Part shown: piece by piece, positions 16,500-25,048 of the stretch
How positions within the stretch are numbered: the first letter of the stretch is position 1
Layout of the letters: each line of letters opens with the position of its first letter
Origin: Bradyrhizobium sp. CCBAU 53340
GTDB taxonomy: Bacteria; Pseudomonadota; Alphaproteobacteria; Rhizobiales; Xanthobacteraceae
Direction of reading: 5' to 3'
DNA: 64,000 bases
Assembly: GCF_015291645.1 (NCBI RefSeq)
Contig: NZ_CP030055.1
Coordinates: forward strand, 5,642,001 to 5,706,000
Program-made: the position numbers and the translations under genes
Notes under the pieces: generated by a model
Database searches by the model: none
Seen by the model: the letters and a program-made list of their open reading frames with translations, nothing else
Told to the model about the DNA's origin: nothing

Positions 16500-17621
16500 A
16501 TGACAAGAATACTGACCAACTCCAACGATACCTCTTCGGCAACAGAACCGGGCGGCCTCGGCCGCCGCGATATTTTGAAAGGCGCGGCAGTGCTTGCTGC
16601 GTCCACCGCCTTCGCCTCGCGCAGTGAGGCCCGCGATTACGGCGCCAATGCCGAGCCGCAACGCTATCCCGACCCCGACATCGTCGTCATCGATCCCAAA
16701 CGCTTCAAGGCCAAGGTCGGCAACACGTCGATCAAACGGCTCTACACCGGCTGCCTGTGGGCGGAGGGACCTGCGTGGCATGCGCAGGGCCAATACCTCG
16801 TCTGGAGCGACATCCCGGCCAACCGGCAGCTGCGCTATCTCGACGACGACGGCCATATTTCAGAGCAGTTCCACAAGCCGTCGAACGAGGCCAACGGCAA
16901 TTCGTTCGACACCGAGGGACGCCAGATCAGCGCCGAACGCACGCGCCTCGTCCGTTACGAGCATGACGGTTCGGTGACGACGCTGGCGGAACAGGCCGAT
17001 GGCAAGCCGCTGAACGGCCCCAACGACATGGTCGTGCATCCCAACGACAAGTCGATCTGGTTCACCGATCCCGGCTATGGCGCGATCAGCATCTACGAGG
17101 GCAAGCTCGCCAATACTGGTTCGCTGCAGCCCTACCAGAAGGAAGCGGTCTATCGCCTCGACGCGCAGTCCGGCCAGCTGACGAAGGTCGCGGACGAGCC
17201 GTTCAAGCCGAACGGCATTGCGTTCTCGCACGACTACAAGAAGGTCTATGTCTGCGACACCGGCATCACACATTATCCGCAAGCCGAGAACGTGGTGTGG
17301 TCCTACGACCTCGACGGCCAGAAGCTGTCCAACCCGAAGCGGCTGATCGACATGAAGCTCGACGGCAAGTCAGGCTTTCCGGACGGCATGCGCGTCGACA
17401 CTGAAGGCAATATCTGGGTCGGCGCCGGCTGGGTCGGACCGGGCTATGATGGCGTGCAGGTGTTTGCGTCGACCGATGGCGCACGCATCGGCCAGATCAT
17501 GCTGCCCGAGACCTGCGCCAACCTCTGCTTCGGCGGCAAGAAGCGCAACCGCCTGTTCATGACCGCGAGCCAGTCACTATATTCGGTCTATGTGGAGACG
17601 CAGGGGGCGCATTTCTGTTGA
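16500..17621 (+). CDS. Exported SMP-30/gluconolactonase-like protein
   Basis: 373 aa. The N-terminus has a Tat-type signal, GLGRRDILKGAAVLAAST, followed by a likely cleavage region near ASRSEARDYG. The six-bladed propeller core shows LYTGCLWAEGPAWH (metal-ligand Glu), EANGNSFDTEGRQIS, LNGPNDMVVHPNDKSIWFTD and FPDGMRVDTEGNIWVGAGW. The Asn and Asp residues in these segments match the Ca/Zn site of the family. It probably opens a lactone in the periplasm. Start set by the strong GGGAGG site; the frame extends to 16455 but without a good ribosome site. Confidence 0.85.
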   Translation: MTRILTNSNDTSSATEPGGLGRRDILKGAAVLAASTAFASRSEARDYGANAEPQRYPDPDIVVIDPKRFKAKVGNTSIKRLYTGCLWAEGPAWHAQGQYLVWSDIPANRQLRYLDDDGHISEQFHKPSNEANGNSFDTEGRQISAERTRLVRYEHDGSVTTLAEQADGKPLNGPNDMVVHPNDKSIWFTDPGYGAISIYEGKLANTGSLQPYQKEAVYRLDAQSGQLTKVADEPFKPNGIAFSHDYKKVYVCDTGITHYPQAENVVWSYDLDGQKLSNPKRLIDMKLDGKSGFPDGMRVDTEGNIWVGAGWVGPGYDGVQVFASTDGARIGQIMLPETCANLCFGGKKRNRLFMTASQSLYSVYVETQGAHFC

Positions 17622-17635
17622 GCAAGCGCCCTCCG

Positions 17636-17719
17636 CGTCATGGCCGGGCTTGTCCCGGCCATCTACGCCTTGACTCCTGCAAAGAACGTGGATGCCCGGG
17701 ACAAGCCCGGGCATGACGA
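17636..17719. repeat. Intergenic inverted repeat, family A (copy 1)
   Basis: CATGGCCGGGCTTGTCCCGG is followed by CCCGGGACAAGCCCGGGCATG, with a short insert containing AACGTGGAT. It lies between the convergent SMP-30 and ppc genes and may serve as a bidirectional hairpin terminator. A second copy is at 26635. Confidence 0.82.
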
Positions 17720-17745
17720 CTGAGTGTGCCGCGCTTTCGCAGCCC

Positions 17746-20532
17746 TTACCCCGTATTCCGCAACCCCGCCGAGATGCCGTTGATCGTCAGCTGAATCCCG
17801 CGCAGCACCTGCTCGTCAGGGTTCTGCGCGCGATGCTCTCGGAGCAGCTCGACCTGCACGTGGTTGAGCGGATCGAGATAGGGGAAGCGGTGGCGCACGG
17901 AGCGCTCCAGTAGCGGATTGCCCTGCAGCAGGCGGTCCTGTCCCATGATGTCGAGCAACGTCTCGATGCAGGAATGCCATTCGCGGCGGATGCGGCCGAA
18001 GATTTTTTCGCGCAGGGCCTCATCCGGCACCAGCTCGGCATAGCGCGAAGCGATCGCGATCGAGCTTTTCGCCAGCACCATGTCCATGTTCGACAGCAGC
18101 ATGCGGAAGAACGGCCATTCCTTGTAGAGCTCTTTCAGGAACGGCATGCCCTTGTCGGGATGCTCCGCGATCCATTGCTCGACCGCGCTGCCGAAGCCGT
18201 ACCAGCCCGGCAGCATCAGACGACACTGCGCCCAGGAGAACACCCAGGGAATCGCGCGAAGATCCTCGATGGCGCGGGTCTTCTTGCGCGAGGCCGGCCG
18301 GCTGCCGATGTTGAGCGTCGCGATCTCGTTGATGACGGTCGAGGACCAGAAATAATCGACAAAGCCATCGGTCTCGTAGACAAGGCCGCGATAGGCCTTG
18401 AAAGCGAGGTTCGACAATTCGTCCATCGCCGTCAGATATTCGCGGCGCGGCGCGCTCTGGCTCGGCTGCAACAGGCTCGCATCCAGCGTCGCAGCGGCCA
18501 GGATTTCGAGATTGTTGCGGCCGACTTCGGCGTTGGAATATTTCGACGAGATGATCTCGCCCTGCTCGGTGATGCGGATCTGACCGTTCACCGCCCCGCC
18601 CGGCTGCGCGACGATGGCGTCATAGCTCGGGCCGCCGCCACGACCGACCGAACCGCCGCGGCCGTGGAACAGGCGCAGCCGCACATGGTGGCGCTCGAAC
18701 ACGCCGACGAGGCCGATCTCGGCCTTGTAGAGCTCCCAGCCCGAGGTGACGAAGCCGCCATCCTTGTTCGAGTCCGAATAGCCGAGCATGACCTCCTGCA
18801 CGCTGCCGCGGCTGTCGACCAGGCGGCGGTAATCGTGCAGCGACAGCATGCGATCCATGATGCCCGATGACGCCTGTAGATCCTCGATGGTCTCGAACAG
18901 CGGCACGATGTTGATGGCGCTGCGCCCGGAGGGATGGACGAGACCGACCTCCTTCAGCAGCACCGCGACCTCGAGCATGTCGGACATGCCCTTGCACATC
19001 GAGATGATGCACTGGGGAATGGCGTCCGAGCCGAACATCGCATGCGCTTCCGCGGCGGCATGGAAGACGTTGAGCTCGCCCATGGTCTCGTCGCTGTATT
19101 TGACGAAGGGCGACACCAGCGCACGCGTCGAGCGCAACTCGTTGGTGAGCAGCGAAATGCGCGCGTCCTCACCGAGCGCGAGATAGGACATGCCGGGGTT
19201 GGCGGCGTCCATCAGCTCCGCGACGGTGCGCTCATGCACTGCCGAGTTCTGGCGGATGTCGAGCCGAGCCAGATGGAAGCCGAAGCAATCGACCGCCCGC
19301 CGCAGCAACCGCAGCCGGCCACGGGCGATGACGCGGGCATTGTTGGAGATCAGCGAGCGGTGCAGCACGTCGAGATCGGCCTGGAACTCCTTGACGCTCT
19401 CGTAAGGCGCGCCCTTGCCGACCGGCCGGCGCGTGATCTCGACCTCGAGCTTTTCGGCCGTGGCCGTGAGGCGCGCATAGATGCCGGAGACCGCAAGGCG
19501 ATAAGGCTCGCCGCTCCGGTGCGGCGAGGTATCCGGCGAGCGCTCCGCCAGCGTGCGCAGCTCTTCCGAGACGTCGGCGAGATGCGCTGCGATCGACAGC
19601 TCGGAGCCGAGCACGTGAAGCTCGTTGAGATAGAACTGCATCACCCGGCTCGACTGCAGCCGCAACGTGCCGCGCATCACGTCGGCGGTGACGAAGGGGT
19701 TGCCGTCGCGGTCACCGCCGATCCAGCTTCCCATGCGCAGGAACGAGGCGAGCTCGCTGGCGGCCTGCTCGCCGCCCTCCTCCAGCTGGTCTTCCAGCAC
19801 GTTGACCAGCCGCGGCACCTCGCGCAGGAAAGTGTAATCATAGAACGACAGGCCGTTGGCGACCTCGTCGAGCACGGTGAGCTTGGTCCGGCGCAAGAGA
19901 TTGGTCTGCCACAGCGTCAGCACCTCGCGGCGGAGCTGCTCGTCGCTGGCCGCGGCCTCCTCGGCGGTCAAGGCAACCCGCTCGCGACGGTCGAGCAATG
20001 CCGCGACCTCCATCTCGCGGTCCATGGTGCTCTTGCGGCGGACTTCGGTCGGGTGCGCCGTCAGCACCGGGCTGACAAGCGCGCTCCTGAAGAAATTACG
20101 CAGCGCATCAGCGCCGATTCCCGCGACCCTGGCCTTGGCGAGCGTTTCCACCAGGACGCCGGAGCCGCCGCCCTTTCCGGCGCGCATCTGGCGGATGTTG
20201 TTCTGGTCCTCGGCGATGTTGGCGAGGTGGGAGAAATAGCTGAAGGCGCGGACGATCCGCACCGTTTCCGAGGTCGACATGCTGTCGAGGATCTGCTCGA
20301 GCTCGCGGCGGGCCAGCCTGTCCTCGTCGCGGTGGAACCGGATCGAGGTCTGCCTGATACGCTCGACCAGGTCGAACACGTCGGCCCCCTCCTGGTCGCG
20401 CACCGTGTCGCCCAGGATGCGCCCGAGCAGTCGGATGTCGTCGCGCAGCCGGGCGTCCGCCTCCAGAGCCTGGATGTCCTCAGGCCGGTTGGCGCGTTGA
20501 TCGCTGGCGTCAGATACGGTCTGGAGGGACAT
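17746..20532 (-). CDS. ppc: Phosphoenolpyruvate carboxylase
   Basis: 928 aa, normal length. Catalytic His160 is in [13 protein letters not shown]. The bicarbonate/PEP loop [16 protein letters not shown], the [15 protein letters not shown] segment, [13 protein letters not shown] and the C-terminal ...GLRNTG ending are all present. It carboxylates PEP to oxaloacetate to refill the TCA cycle, which suits growth on C2 and C3 products from the catabolic genes here. Start chosen at the ATG at 20532 with GGGGAG upstream; the frame remains open for 93 more codons, but that stretch has no homology-like features. No operon partner. Confidence 0.97.
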   Translation of the reverse strand: MSLQTVSDASDQRANRPEDIQALEADARLRDDIRLLGRILGDTVRDQEGADVFDLVERIRQTSIRFHRDEDRLARRELEQILDSMSTSETVRIVRAFSYFSHLANIAEDQNNIRQMRAGKGGGSGVLVETLAKARVAGIGADALRNFFRSALVSPVLTAHPTEVRRKSTMDREMEVAALLDRRERVALTAEEAAASDEQLRREVLTLWQTNLLRRTKLTVLDEVANGLSFYDYTFLREVPRLVNVLEDQLEEGGEQAASELASFLRMGSWIGGDRDGNPFVTADVMRGTLRLQSSRVMQFYLNELHVLGSELSIAAHLADVSEELRTLAERSPDTSPHRSGEPYRLAVSGIYARLTATAEKLEVEITRRPVGKGAPYESVKEFQADLDVLHRSLISNNARVIARGRLRLLRRAVDCFGFHLARLDIRQNSAVHERTVAELMDAANPGMSYLALGEDARISLLTNELRSTRALVSPFVKYSDETMGELNVFHAAAEAHAMFGSDAIPQCIISMCKGMSDMLEVAVLLKEVGLVHPSGRSAINIVPLFETIEDLQASSGIMDRMLSLHDYRRLVDSRGSVQEVMLGYSDSNKDGGFVTSGWELYKAEIGLVGVFERHHVRLRLFHGRGGSVGRGGGPSYDAIVAQPGGAVNGQIRITEQGEIISSKYSNAEVGRNNLEILAAATLDASLLQPSQSAPRREYLTAMDELSNLAFKAYRGLVYETDGFVDYFWSSTVINEIATLNIGSRPASRKKTRAIEDLRAIPWVFSWAQCRLMLPGWYGFGSAVEQWIAEHPDKGMPFLKELYKEWPFFRMLLSNMDMVLAKSSIAIASRYAELVPDEALREKIFGRIRREWHSCIETLLDIMGQDRLLQGNPLLERSVRHRFPYLDPLNHVQVELLREHRAQNPDEQVLRGIQLTINGISAGLRNTG

Positions 20533-20689
20533 GGCTCGCTCCCCTGTTCGAGCTCCCAACGGCTCCTCGGTCCCGCAGAGTGTGCGATATTTTTCTACCG
20601 CAGTGCAAGATGAACTTGGTGGCGGCGCGGTAACATCGCCGGTCATGGGCGGATATGCGTCCTCGGTCTCGCGGCGCGGGCGCCCGAGC

Positions 20690-21200
20690 TTTGCTGTCCG
20701 TTTCGCCCTCGTCGAGAAGAAAGGGCGCAGGGAAGGCCGGGCGCCGGCTGGCACCCAAGGTCCGCACGCGGAAAACGCACGCGGGGGTGACCACAGGTGA
20801 TGCCGGGACATCCCGGCCTTCCCTGCGCAATGGTTTTACGGCTTATGGCGCGCTCTCCCCGGGGAGCGATGCACTATTGCCCCCGTCGCCTTGCGGATGA
20901 TCGATGCGCGCGCCCGGTCGGGCCGCTTCACCACCGCAAGCCTTGACGCACAGACTCCGGGCGCCAGGACCACACGCTTTTGCCGTCCGCGGACGTCCCT
21001 CCCAGACGTCCGGAAGCTCGCGCGTGCTCGCTCCCGGGGGCCGAAAGAAACGCTGTGACCGCACCGTGTCGATCCCGCGGATCGCGATGGCTCACGGTTT
21101 CGCCCGCCCTGCCATCCCGTCACGCGCCGGCGCTGCCGCGTCCATCGCATCCCGGCCTACGTGTCGTGACGATCGCGAAACGCCCCTTTGGCGGGCTGGG
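20690..21200. repeat. Probable long dispersed non-coding repeat
   Basis: The 932 bp between ppc and the Nudix remnant hold no credible gene. Within it, AAGGCCGGGCGCC (about 20735) and GGGACATCCCGGCCTTCCC (about 20806) are partly complementary, and GCGCTCTCCCCGGGGAGC (about 20850) is a hairpin. The whole stretch resembles, from memory, a common dispersed element of Bradyrhizobium genomes. From 21225 to 21464 the sequence becomes AT-richer and I see no feature in it. Confidence 0.45.
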
Positions 21201-21464
21201 ATGTCTTGCGGTTTACCCGAAACGATAAATTCGGTCAATCAGAATATTTGGCACCCGGTCATTGACCTGCATGTAGTGTGATTTGCCGGTCGCGTATCGC
21301 GAGACATGGCGTGTGCGGCATCGCCTGGCCGTGCCTAGCATGGCAAGGGATGTCCTCATCGACTGCACAAGCCGCAACCCGAGAAAAGCACGCGCCCTGC
21401 ATTCTGGTTTTGCCACCGACAGCCGGCGAAACGGACGAATGGAAATCAGGCCAACCCTCGTGCA

Positions 21465-22006
21465 TTACGCTCCTATCGCCCGCAGCGCCTTGTAGCCGGC
21501 GGCAACTGAAGACATGGATTTTATTTCTCCGCTTTCGAGCGCTTCAACTAAGTCCTGCTGCGACAGCTGGACTACTTCGAGGCCTGACGCAGTTTCCAGC
21601 TCGTCAAGACATTGCTTTCCTCCCAGCACGCAACCGCTCGCGAGGAAGATATGCACGAGATTTGTATTCTTGCTGGAATCGTCAAAGCAGGTTCCTAAGC
21701 TCTCGATACTGCTCGACCAATAGCCTGTCTCTTCTTCAAGCTCCCGCGCTGCTGCCATCTCCGGCGATTCCGACTGGAAGGTACCAGCCGGAGATTCCAA
21801 CGTGATTGACTGCACGCCATGCTTGTATTACCGAACGAGGACAAATTTACCCTCTGCGGTGAGCGGCACCGCAAGAGCCACATTGGCCCTTTCAGAGACA
21901 AAGTAGTCGTCAACAACGCGCCCATCAGGCAATCTAACGGTGTCTCGCCGCAGCCTGTACCATTAAAGGCGATTTCGCTCGACAATAGCGTCCAGGGCCG
22001 AATCAC
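21465..22006 (-). pseudogene. Degraded Nudix hydrolase
   Basis: Frames pieced together give an ADP-ribose-pyrophosphatase-like Nudix protein of about 180 aa. GTG at 22006 begins IRPWTLLSSEIAFN. The frame then shifts by one base near 21963 to WYRLRRDTVRLPDGRVVDDY and VALAVPLTAEGKFVLVR. An in-frame TAA (21830-21828) stands where family members have Gln (VR*YKHGVQSITLE). The Nudix box PAGTFQSESPEMAAAREL also has one residue fewer than G-x5-E. The GTG overlaps the TGA of the GNAT gene and has GAGGAA upstream, so it was once a coupled downstream gene. Two independent lesions make a sequencing error unlikely. Confidence 0.8.
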
Positions 22007-22500
22007 GAATCTTCCTCGCTCGGTGCATCGGCGGCTGAGTTGACTGGCCAGTTTCGGCTGCGCACCTCGAAGTAGGTTTTTCCCCCGCGTTGAAAGCCGG
22101 CGCCCTCGTAGAAGCGCAGGGTCGCCTCCCGCTTCGAGCCTGTCGCCAAATGGACTTTGTAACAATCGGCCCGCGCGGCAATATCGAGTGCGTGAGCGAG
22201 AACCCGTCGGCCAAGTCCCAGCTTACGATACTCAGCGTGAGTGACCACATTCTCGATCACCCCGTACGATCTACCGCCCCGAGAAAGGTTAGGCACGATT
22301 GCAAGAGTGCACGAAGATACAAGCAACTCTGCCGTTTGGGCCACGATCACCGTCATGAAGCCAGATGCAAGCAAAGTCATCCAAACCTGATTAGCTCTGG
22401 CCGCCTCCGGTGGAGGCTCATGCGGATGGAGGTGCTGATAAAGTTTCAACACCATAGGAAGATCGTCTTGCGTGGCAGATCGAATAATGGCTTCGTTCAT
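22003..22500 (-). CDS. GNAT-family N-acetyltransferase
   Basis: 165 aa. Acetyl-CoA binding motif A is visible as IENVVTHAEYRKLGLGRRVL, followed by the motif B region ARADCYKVHLATGSKREA and RFYEGAGFQRGGKTYFEV. The substrate is unknown. Its base composition is lower in GC than the flanking genes, and it lies between a 2H-phosphoesterase-like gene and the Nudix remnant, all on the same strand. This suggests a small transferred module. Confidence 0.86.
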   Translation of the reverse strand: MNEAIIRSATQDDLPMVLKLYQHLHPHEPPPEAARANQVWMTLLASGFMTVIVAQTAELLVSSCTLAIVPNLSRGGRSYGVIENVVTHAEYRKLGLGRRVLAHALDIAARADCYKVHLATGSKREATLRFYEGAGFQRGGKTYFEVRSRNWPVNSAADAPSEEDS

Positions 22501-22544
22501 TTAGTAAATCCATGGATCAAATAGACTAAGGGACTTTACCCTTA

Positions 22545-23144
22545 TCAGCACGCCGCAAGGCGAAAGCGCGCCAATATCTCGGACTCCAGCGACGGGTACC
22601 TGGTCTCGCGCACAAGCAAGATTTCCGAAATCCGGATGTCGAGCGCGCTGGCGCTGACAAGAGAGTCGGGACGCCCGTGTTCGGCGACGTCCAGAGTTCC
22701 GTACCTGAAGAGCGAGGTGTGCGCGATGTTTGGCACGCTCACCGCTCTGGGCAACGCCAACTCGCTAACGATCATTCTCCGAAGTGTTTGAAGGCTCCCG
22801 CAGCTTGCCGTCATCAGCACGATCGCCGTATCGAGCGCCTTGACCGTATTGAGGCTCAGCGACACGGGTTGGGTCGATGCGCAAACTTGCAAAAGACCAC
22901 GAGCCCATCCCTCTCGATTTCGCGCCCACGCCTCATCCGCTTCGAGTCCCATCCGCCAATGTAGAAGAGTTATCACAGTCAAGTGGATGGCCGGCTGCGG
23001 AACACGCCGCAGGCCCCCCACAGCGTTGTCCAACTTGTCCTGCATGGCCGAAATATGCCGAAGGGCGGCATCGGTAAATCGATATTGGAGGTGGTAGGCC
23101 GAACAAGGCTGGCCCCACATCGGATCAACGCGATAGCTCAGCAT
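22545..23144 (-). CDS. 2H phosphoesterase-like protein (2'-5' RNA ligase family fold)
   Basis: 199 aa. Two HxT/S motifs, the hallmark of 2H phosphoesterases, are present: His54-Leu-Thr56 in PAIHLTVITL and His142-Thr-Ser144 in IAHTSLFRYG. Their spacing of about 88 residues fits the family. Members hydrolyse cyclic nucleotide phosphates or ligate RNA ends. The overall sequence is otherwise unfamiliar, so the activity is uncertain. A second in-frame ATG at codon 9 is possible. Composition is AT-richer than the surrounding genome. Confidence 0.6.
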   Translation of the reverse strand: MLSYRVDPMWGQPCSAYHLQYRFTDAALRHISAMQDKLDNAVGGLRRVPQPAIHLTVITLLHWRMGLEADEAWARNREGWARGLLQVCASTQPVSLSLNTVKALDTAIVLMTASCGSLQTLRRMIVSELALPRAVSVPNIAHTSLFRYGTLDVAEHGRPDSLVSASALDIRISEILLVRETRYPSLESEILARFRLAAC

Positions 23145-23206
23145 CGAATACCACTTCTGCTTCGGGCTAACAGGCGATCTATAACAGACCGTGCGTGGAA
23201 GGCCGC

Positions 23207-23371
23207 CTACCGAAATCCGGCCGTCAGAATTGCTTGGAAGATTCGGGTGTCGCTATTCTCCAAGGCTGCATCAGCCGGGCGGAAATAGATCAGCTTCGGG
23301 TCACATGCGCCAATGAAGATCAAGCGAGGCAACCTCCGCTCTGCCCCCGGAAAGCTGAAGCCTCCCAACGG
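23207..23371 (-). other. Short coding-like remnant or small ORF
   Basis: Directly after the yccF stop, the same reverse frame stays open and reads IFIGACDPKLIYFRPADAAL, then ENSDTRIFQAILTAGFR and a stop. The composition looks like a real protein tail, but no ATG is present. A TTG with GGAGG 9 nt upstream could start a 38-residue peptide. It may be the 3' end of a gene truncated when the low-GC module entered. I do not recognise the family. Confidence 0.35.
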
Positions 23372-23374
23372 AGC

Positions 23375-23779
23375 CTAAGCCGGCACGATCACCTTGCCGA
23401 TCGGCCAGAGCGCGATGCCCGCAAGCTTCAGGTGGGCCCATGCGAAGGGGATGCCGATGATGGTGATCGCAAAGAGCACCGCCGTCAGCAGGTGGCCGAG
23501 CGCCAGCCACCAGCCGGCCAGCATGAGCCAGATGATGTTGCCCATCACCCCAAGCGGGCCGGTGCCGACATCGCTCATGCCGGTGACCTCCTCGCGGCTC
23601 ACCGCGCGCGAGCCGAACGGCAGCAATGTGTAGATGGCGATGTTGAACGCCGCCCGGGCCCAAGGCAGGCCGATGATGGTGATGGCCATGATGAGTGAGG
23701 CCACCAGCCAGCCGAATGCCATCCAGGCACCGCCGATGAGAATCCAGATGATGTTAAGCAGGATGGAAACTGGGGACAT
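23375..23779 (-). CDS. yccF: YccF-domain inner membrane protein
   Basis: 134 aa containing two copies of the YccF domain. Each has a hydrophobic helix with NIIW (ILLNIIWILIGGAWMAFGW; GNIIWLMLAGWWLALGH), followed by ITIIGLPWARAAFNIA or ITIIGIPFAWAHLKLA. About four membrane segments. The function is not established. Start at ATG 23779, because the longer frame would overlap the rhomboid gene's end and lacks a membrane helix. Confidence 0.88.
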   Translation of the reverse strand: MSPVSILLNIIWILIGGAWMAFGWLVASLIMAITIIGLPWARAAFNIAIYTLLPFGSRAVSREEVTGMSDVGTGPLGVMGNIIWLMLAGWWLALGHLLTAVLFAITIIGIPFAWAHLKLAGIALWPIGKVIVPA

Positions 23780-23828
23780 GGGATGATCCGGAGGATTGAT
23801 GAGCCCTCTTATAGCACGACCTCCGCGC

Positions 23829-24920
23829 TCATAGTCCATGACGCCTGTTGCGTTCAGCCCGCAGCGATGTGCCGACAAATCCGACATCCTCGATTCCGCG
23901 CGAAATCTCCTTCGCGCAGAGCCAAAGCGTCAGCGCAGCAACGCCGATCGCCGATAGCCCCGAGATGAGAACAGGATTGGGACAGAATATGACGAGAAGA
24001 TTATCGAGTGGAACGGATCCGGTCGGCCAGCGCGGCGCGCAATAAGTTCCCAGAGCCCAGCCCAAAAGCATCACCGCGGCCGCGTTCGCTGCGGCCAGCA
24101 CCGTCACGACGATCGCGAGACCCTTGGTCATGGAGAGCGCAAGATCAACCATCTTCACGACGGCACAAGCTGCGACCACAATTACGATGGCCAGGCCCCA
24201 GCCGGAAACTGCGGCGGCGATGGCCTGGGCCTGACCGCTCCAGGCCCAGAACGCAGCAACGCCGGCAAGCAGCGTCAGATTGACCTTCACGGCTTCCGGA
24301 AACTTGCAGCGGAGCACGTAAGGATTGGTCTTCTCGACGAGATCGAGCACCGCGCAGGCGATCAACCCGGCCGCAAACCCGCCGAGATGGACGCCCCAGT
24401 CGATCCGCGAATTGCCGAGCGCAAACGCAATGTTCAATCCGATATTGATCGCGAAGAAGTCGAACCTGACGTCGAGCTTGCCGAGGATCCACAGGCAGAG
24501 CAGCGCGCCCAGGATGCCCGACGTCGCACCGGACGCGCCGACCGTCAAATAGGGCGTGGCGTGGATGCCGTTGCCGATGATCGCGCCGAACACCATTGCG
24601 CAGAGATAGATGATGAGGAAGTAGGCCGGTCCGACCCGCCGCTCCAGATGCCCACCCCACAGCACGAGGCACAACATGTTCATGGTGAGATGGACGAAAT
24701 TGACGTGCAGGAAGCCATAGGCGACCAGGCGCCAATATTCATGCCGCACGATGGCGTTCGAATACATGCCGCCGTAGCGATAGAGCATCTCCGCCGGCGC
24801 TGCGGGGCCTCCCGCCTGGATAAAGCAAAATCCCGACGCGAGGACGGTTATCGTCATCAGCGCGTAGACAGCGGCATGGGGGACTTCGAAGAAGCCGGGA
24901 CTGGCACGGTATGAGGACAT
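23829..24920 (-). CDS. Rhomboid-family intramembrane serine protease
   Basis: 363 aa. The rhomboid core has HVNFVHLTMNMLCLVLWG (helix 2 His/Asn region), nucleophile Ser130 in TVGASGATSGILGAL and catalytic His178 in DWGVHLGGFAAG. Six core helices are followed by about three extra hydrophobic segments (AGVAAFWAWSG; IVIVVAACAVV; LISGLSAIGVAALTLW), so it is longer than the minimal rhomboid. It cleaves membrane proteins within the bilayer; the target is unknown. It lies 49 bp upstream of yccF and is probably cotranscribed. Start set at ATG 24920, where homology-like sequence begins. Confidence 0.87.
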   Translation of the reverse strand: MSSYRASPGFFEVPHAAVYALMTITVLASGFCFIQAGGPAAPAEMLYRYGGMYSNAIVRHEYWRLVAYGFLHVNFVHLTMNMLCLVLWGGHLERRVGPAYFLIIYLCAMVFGAIIGNGIHATPYLTVGASGATSGILGALLCLWILGKLDVRFDFFAINIGLNIAFALGNSRIDWGVHLGGFAAGLIACAVLDLVEKTNPYVLRCKFPEAVKVNLTLLAGVAAFWAWSGQAQAIAAAVSGWGLAIVIVVAACAVVKMVDLALSMTKGLAIVVTVLAAANAAAVMLLGWALGTYCAPRWPTGSVPLDNLLVIFCPNPVLISGLSAIGVAALTLWLCAKEISRGIEDVGFVGTSLRAERNRRHGL

Positions 24921-25048
24921 CGGCGATCGCAAGCGGCAGGAAACGGGACCGCAACCTAGCCGAGCCGATCGATGATTGCTACTCCTGCGTGTGACATTGG
25001 CATTTCCAGTGTCCCCGAAAGGCACAAGGCAATCCAGACAACAGTCCG

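Noticed and set aside
20533..20811. 93-codon N-terminal extension of Ppc
   Set aside because: No similarity to Ppc N-termini, Pro/Arg-rich, and the ATG at 20532 has a good ribosome site.
21278..21805. 175-codon forward frame over the Nudix remnant
   Set aside because: The opposite strand carries a recognisable Nudix box and C-terminal domain; the forward frame has no features.
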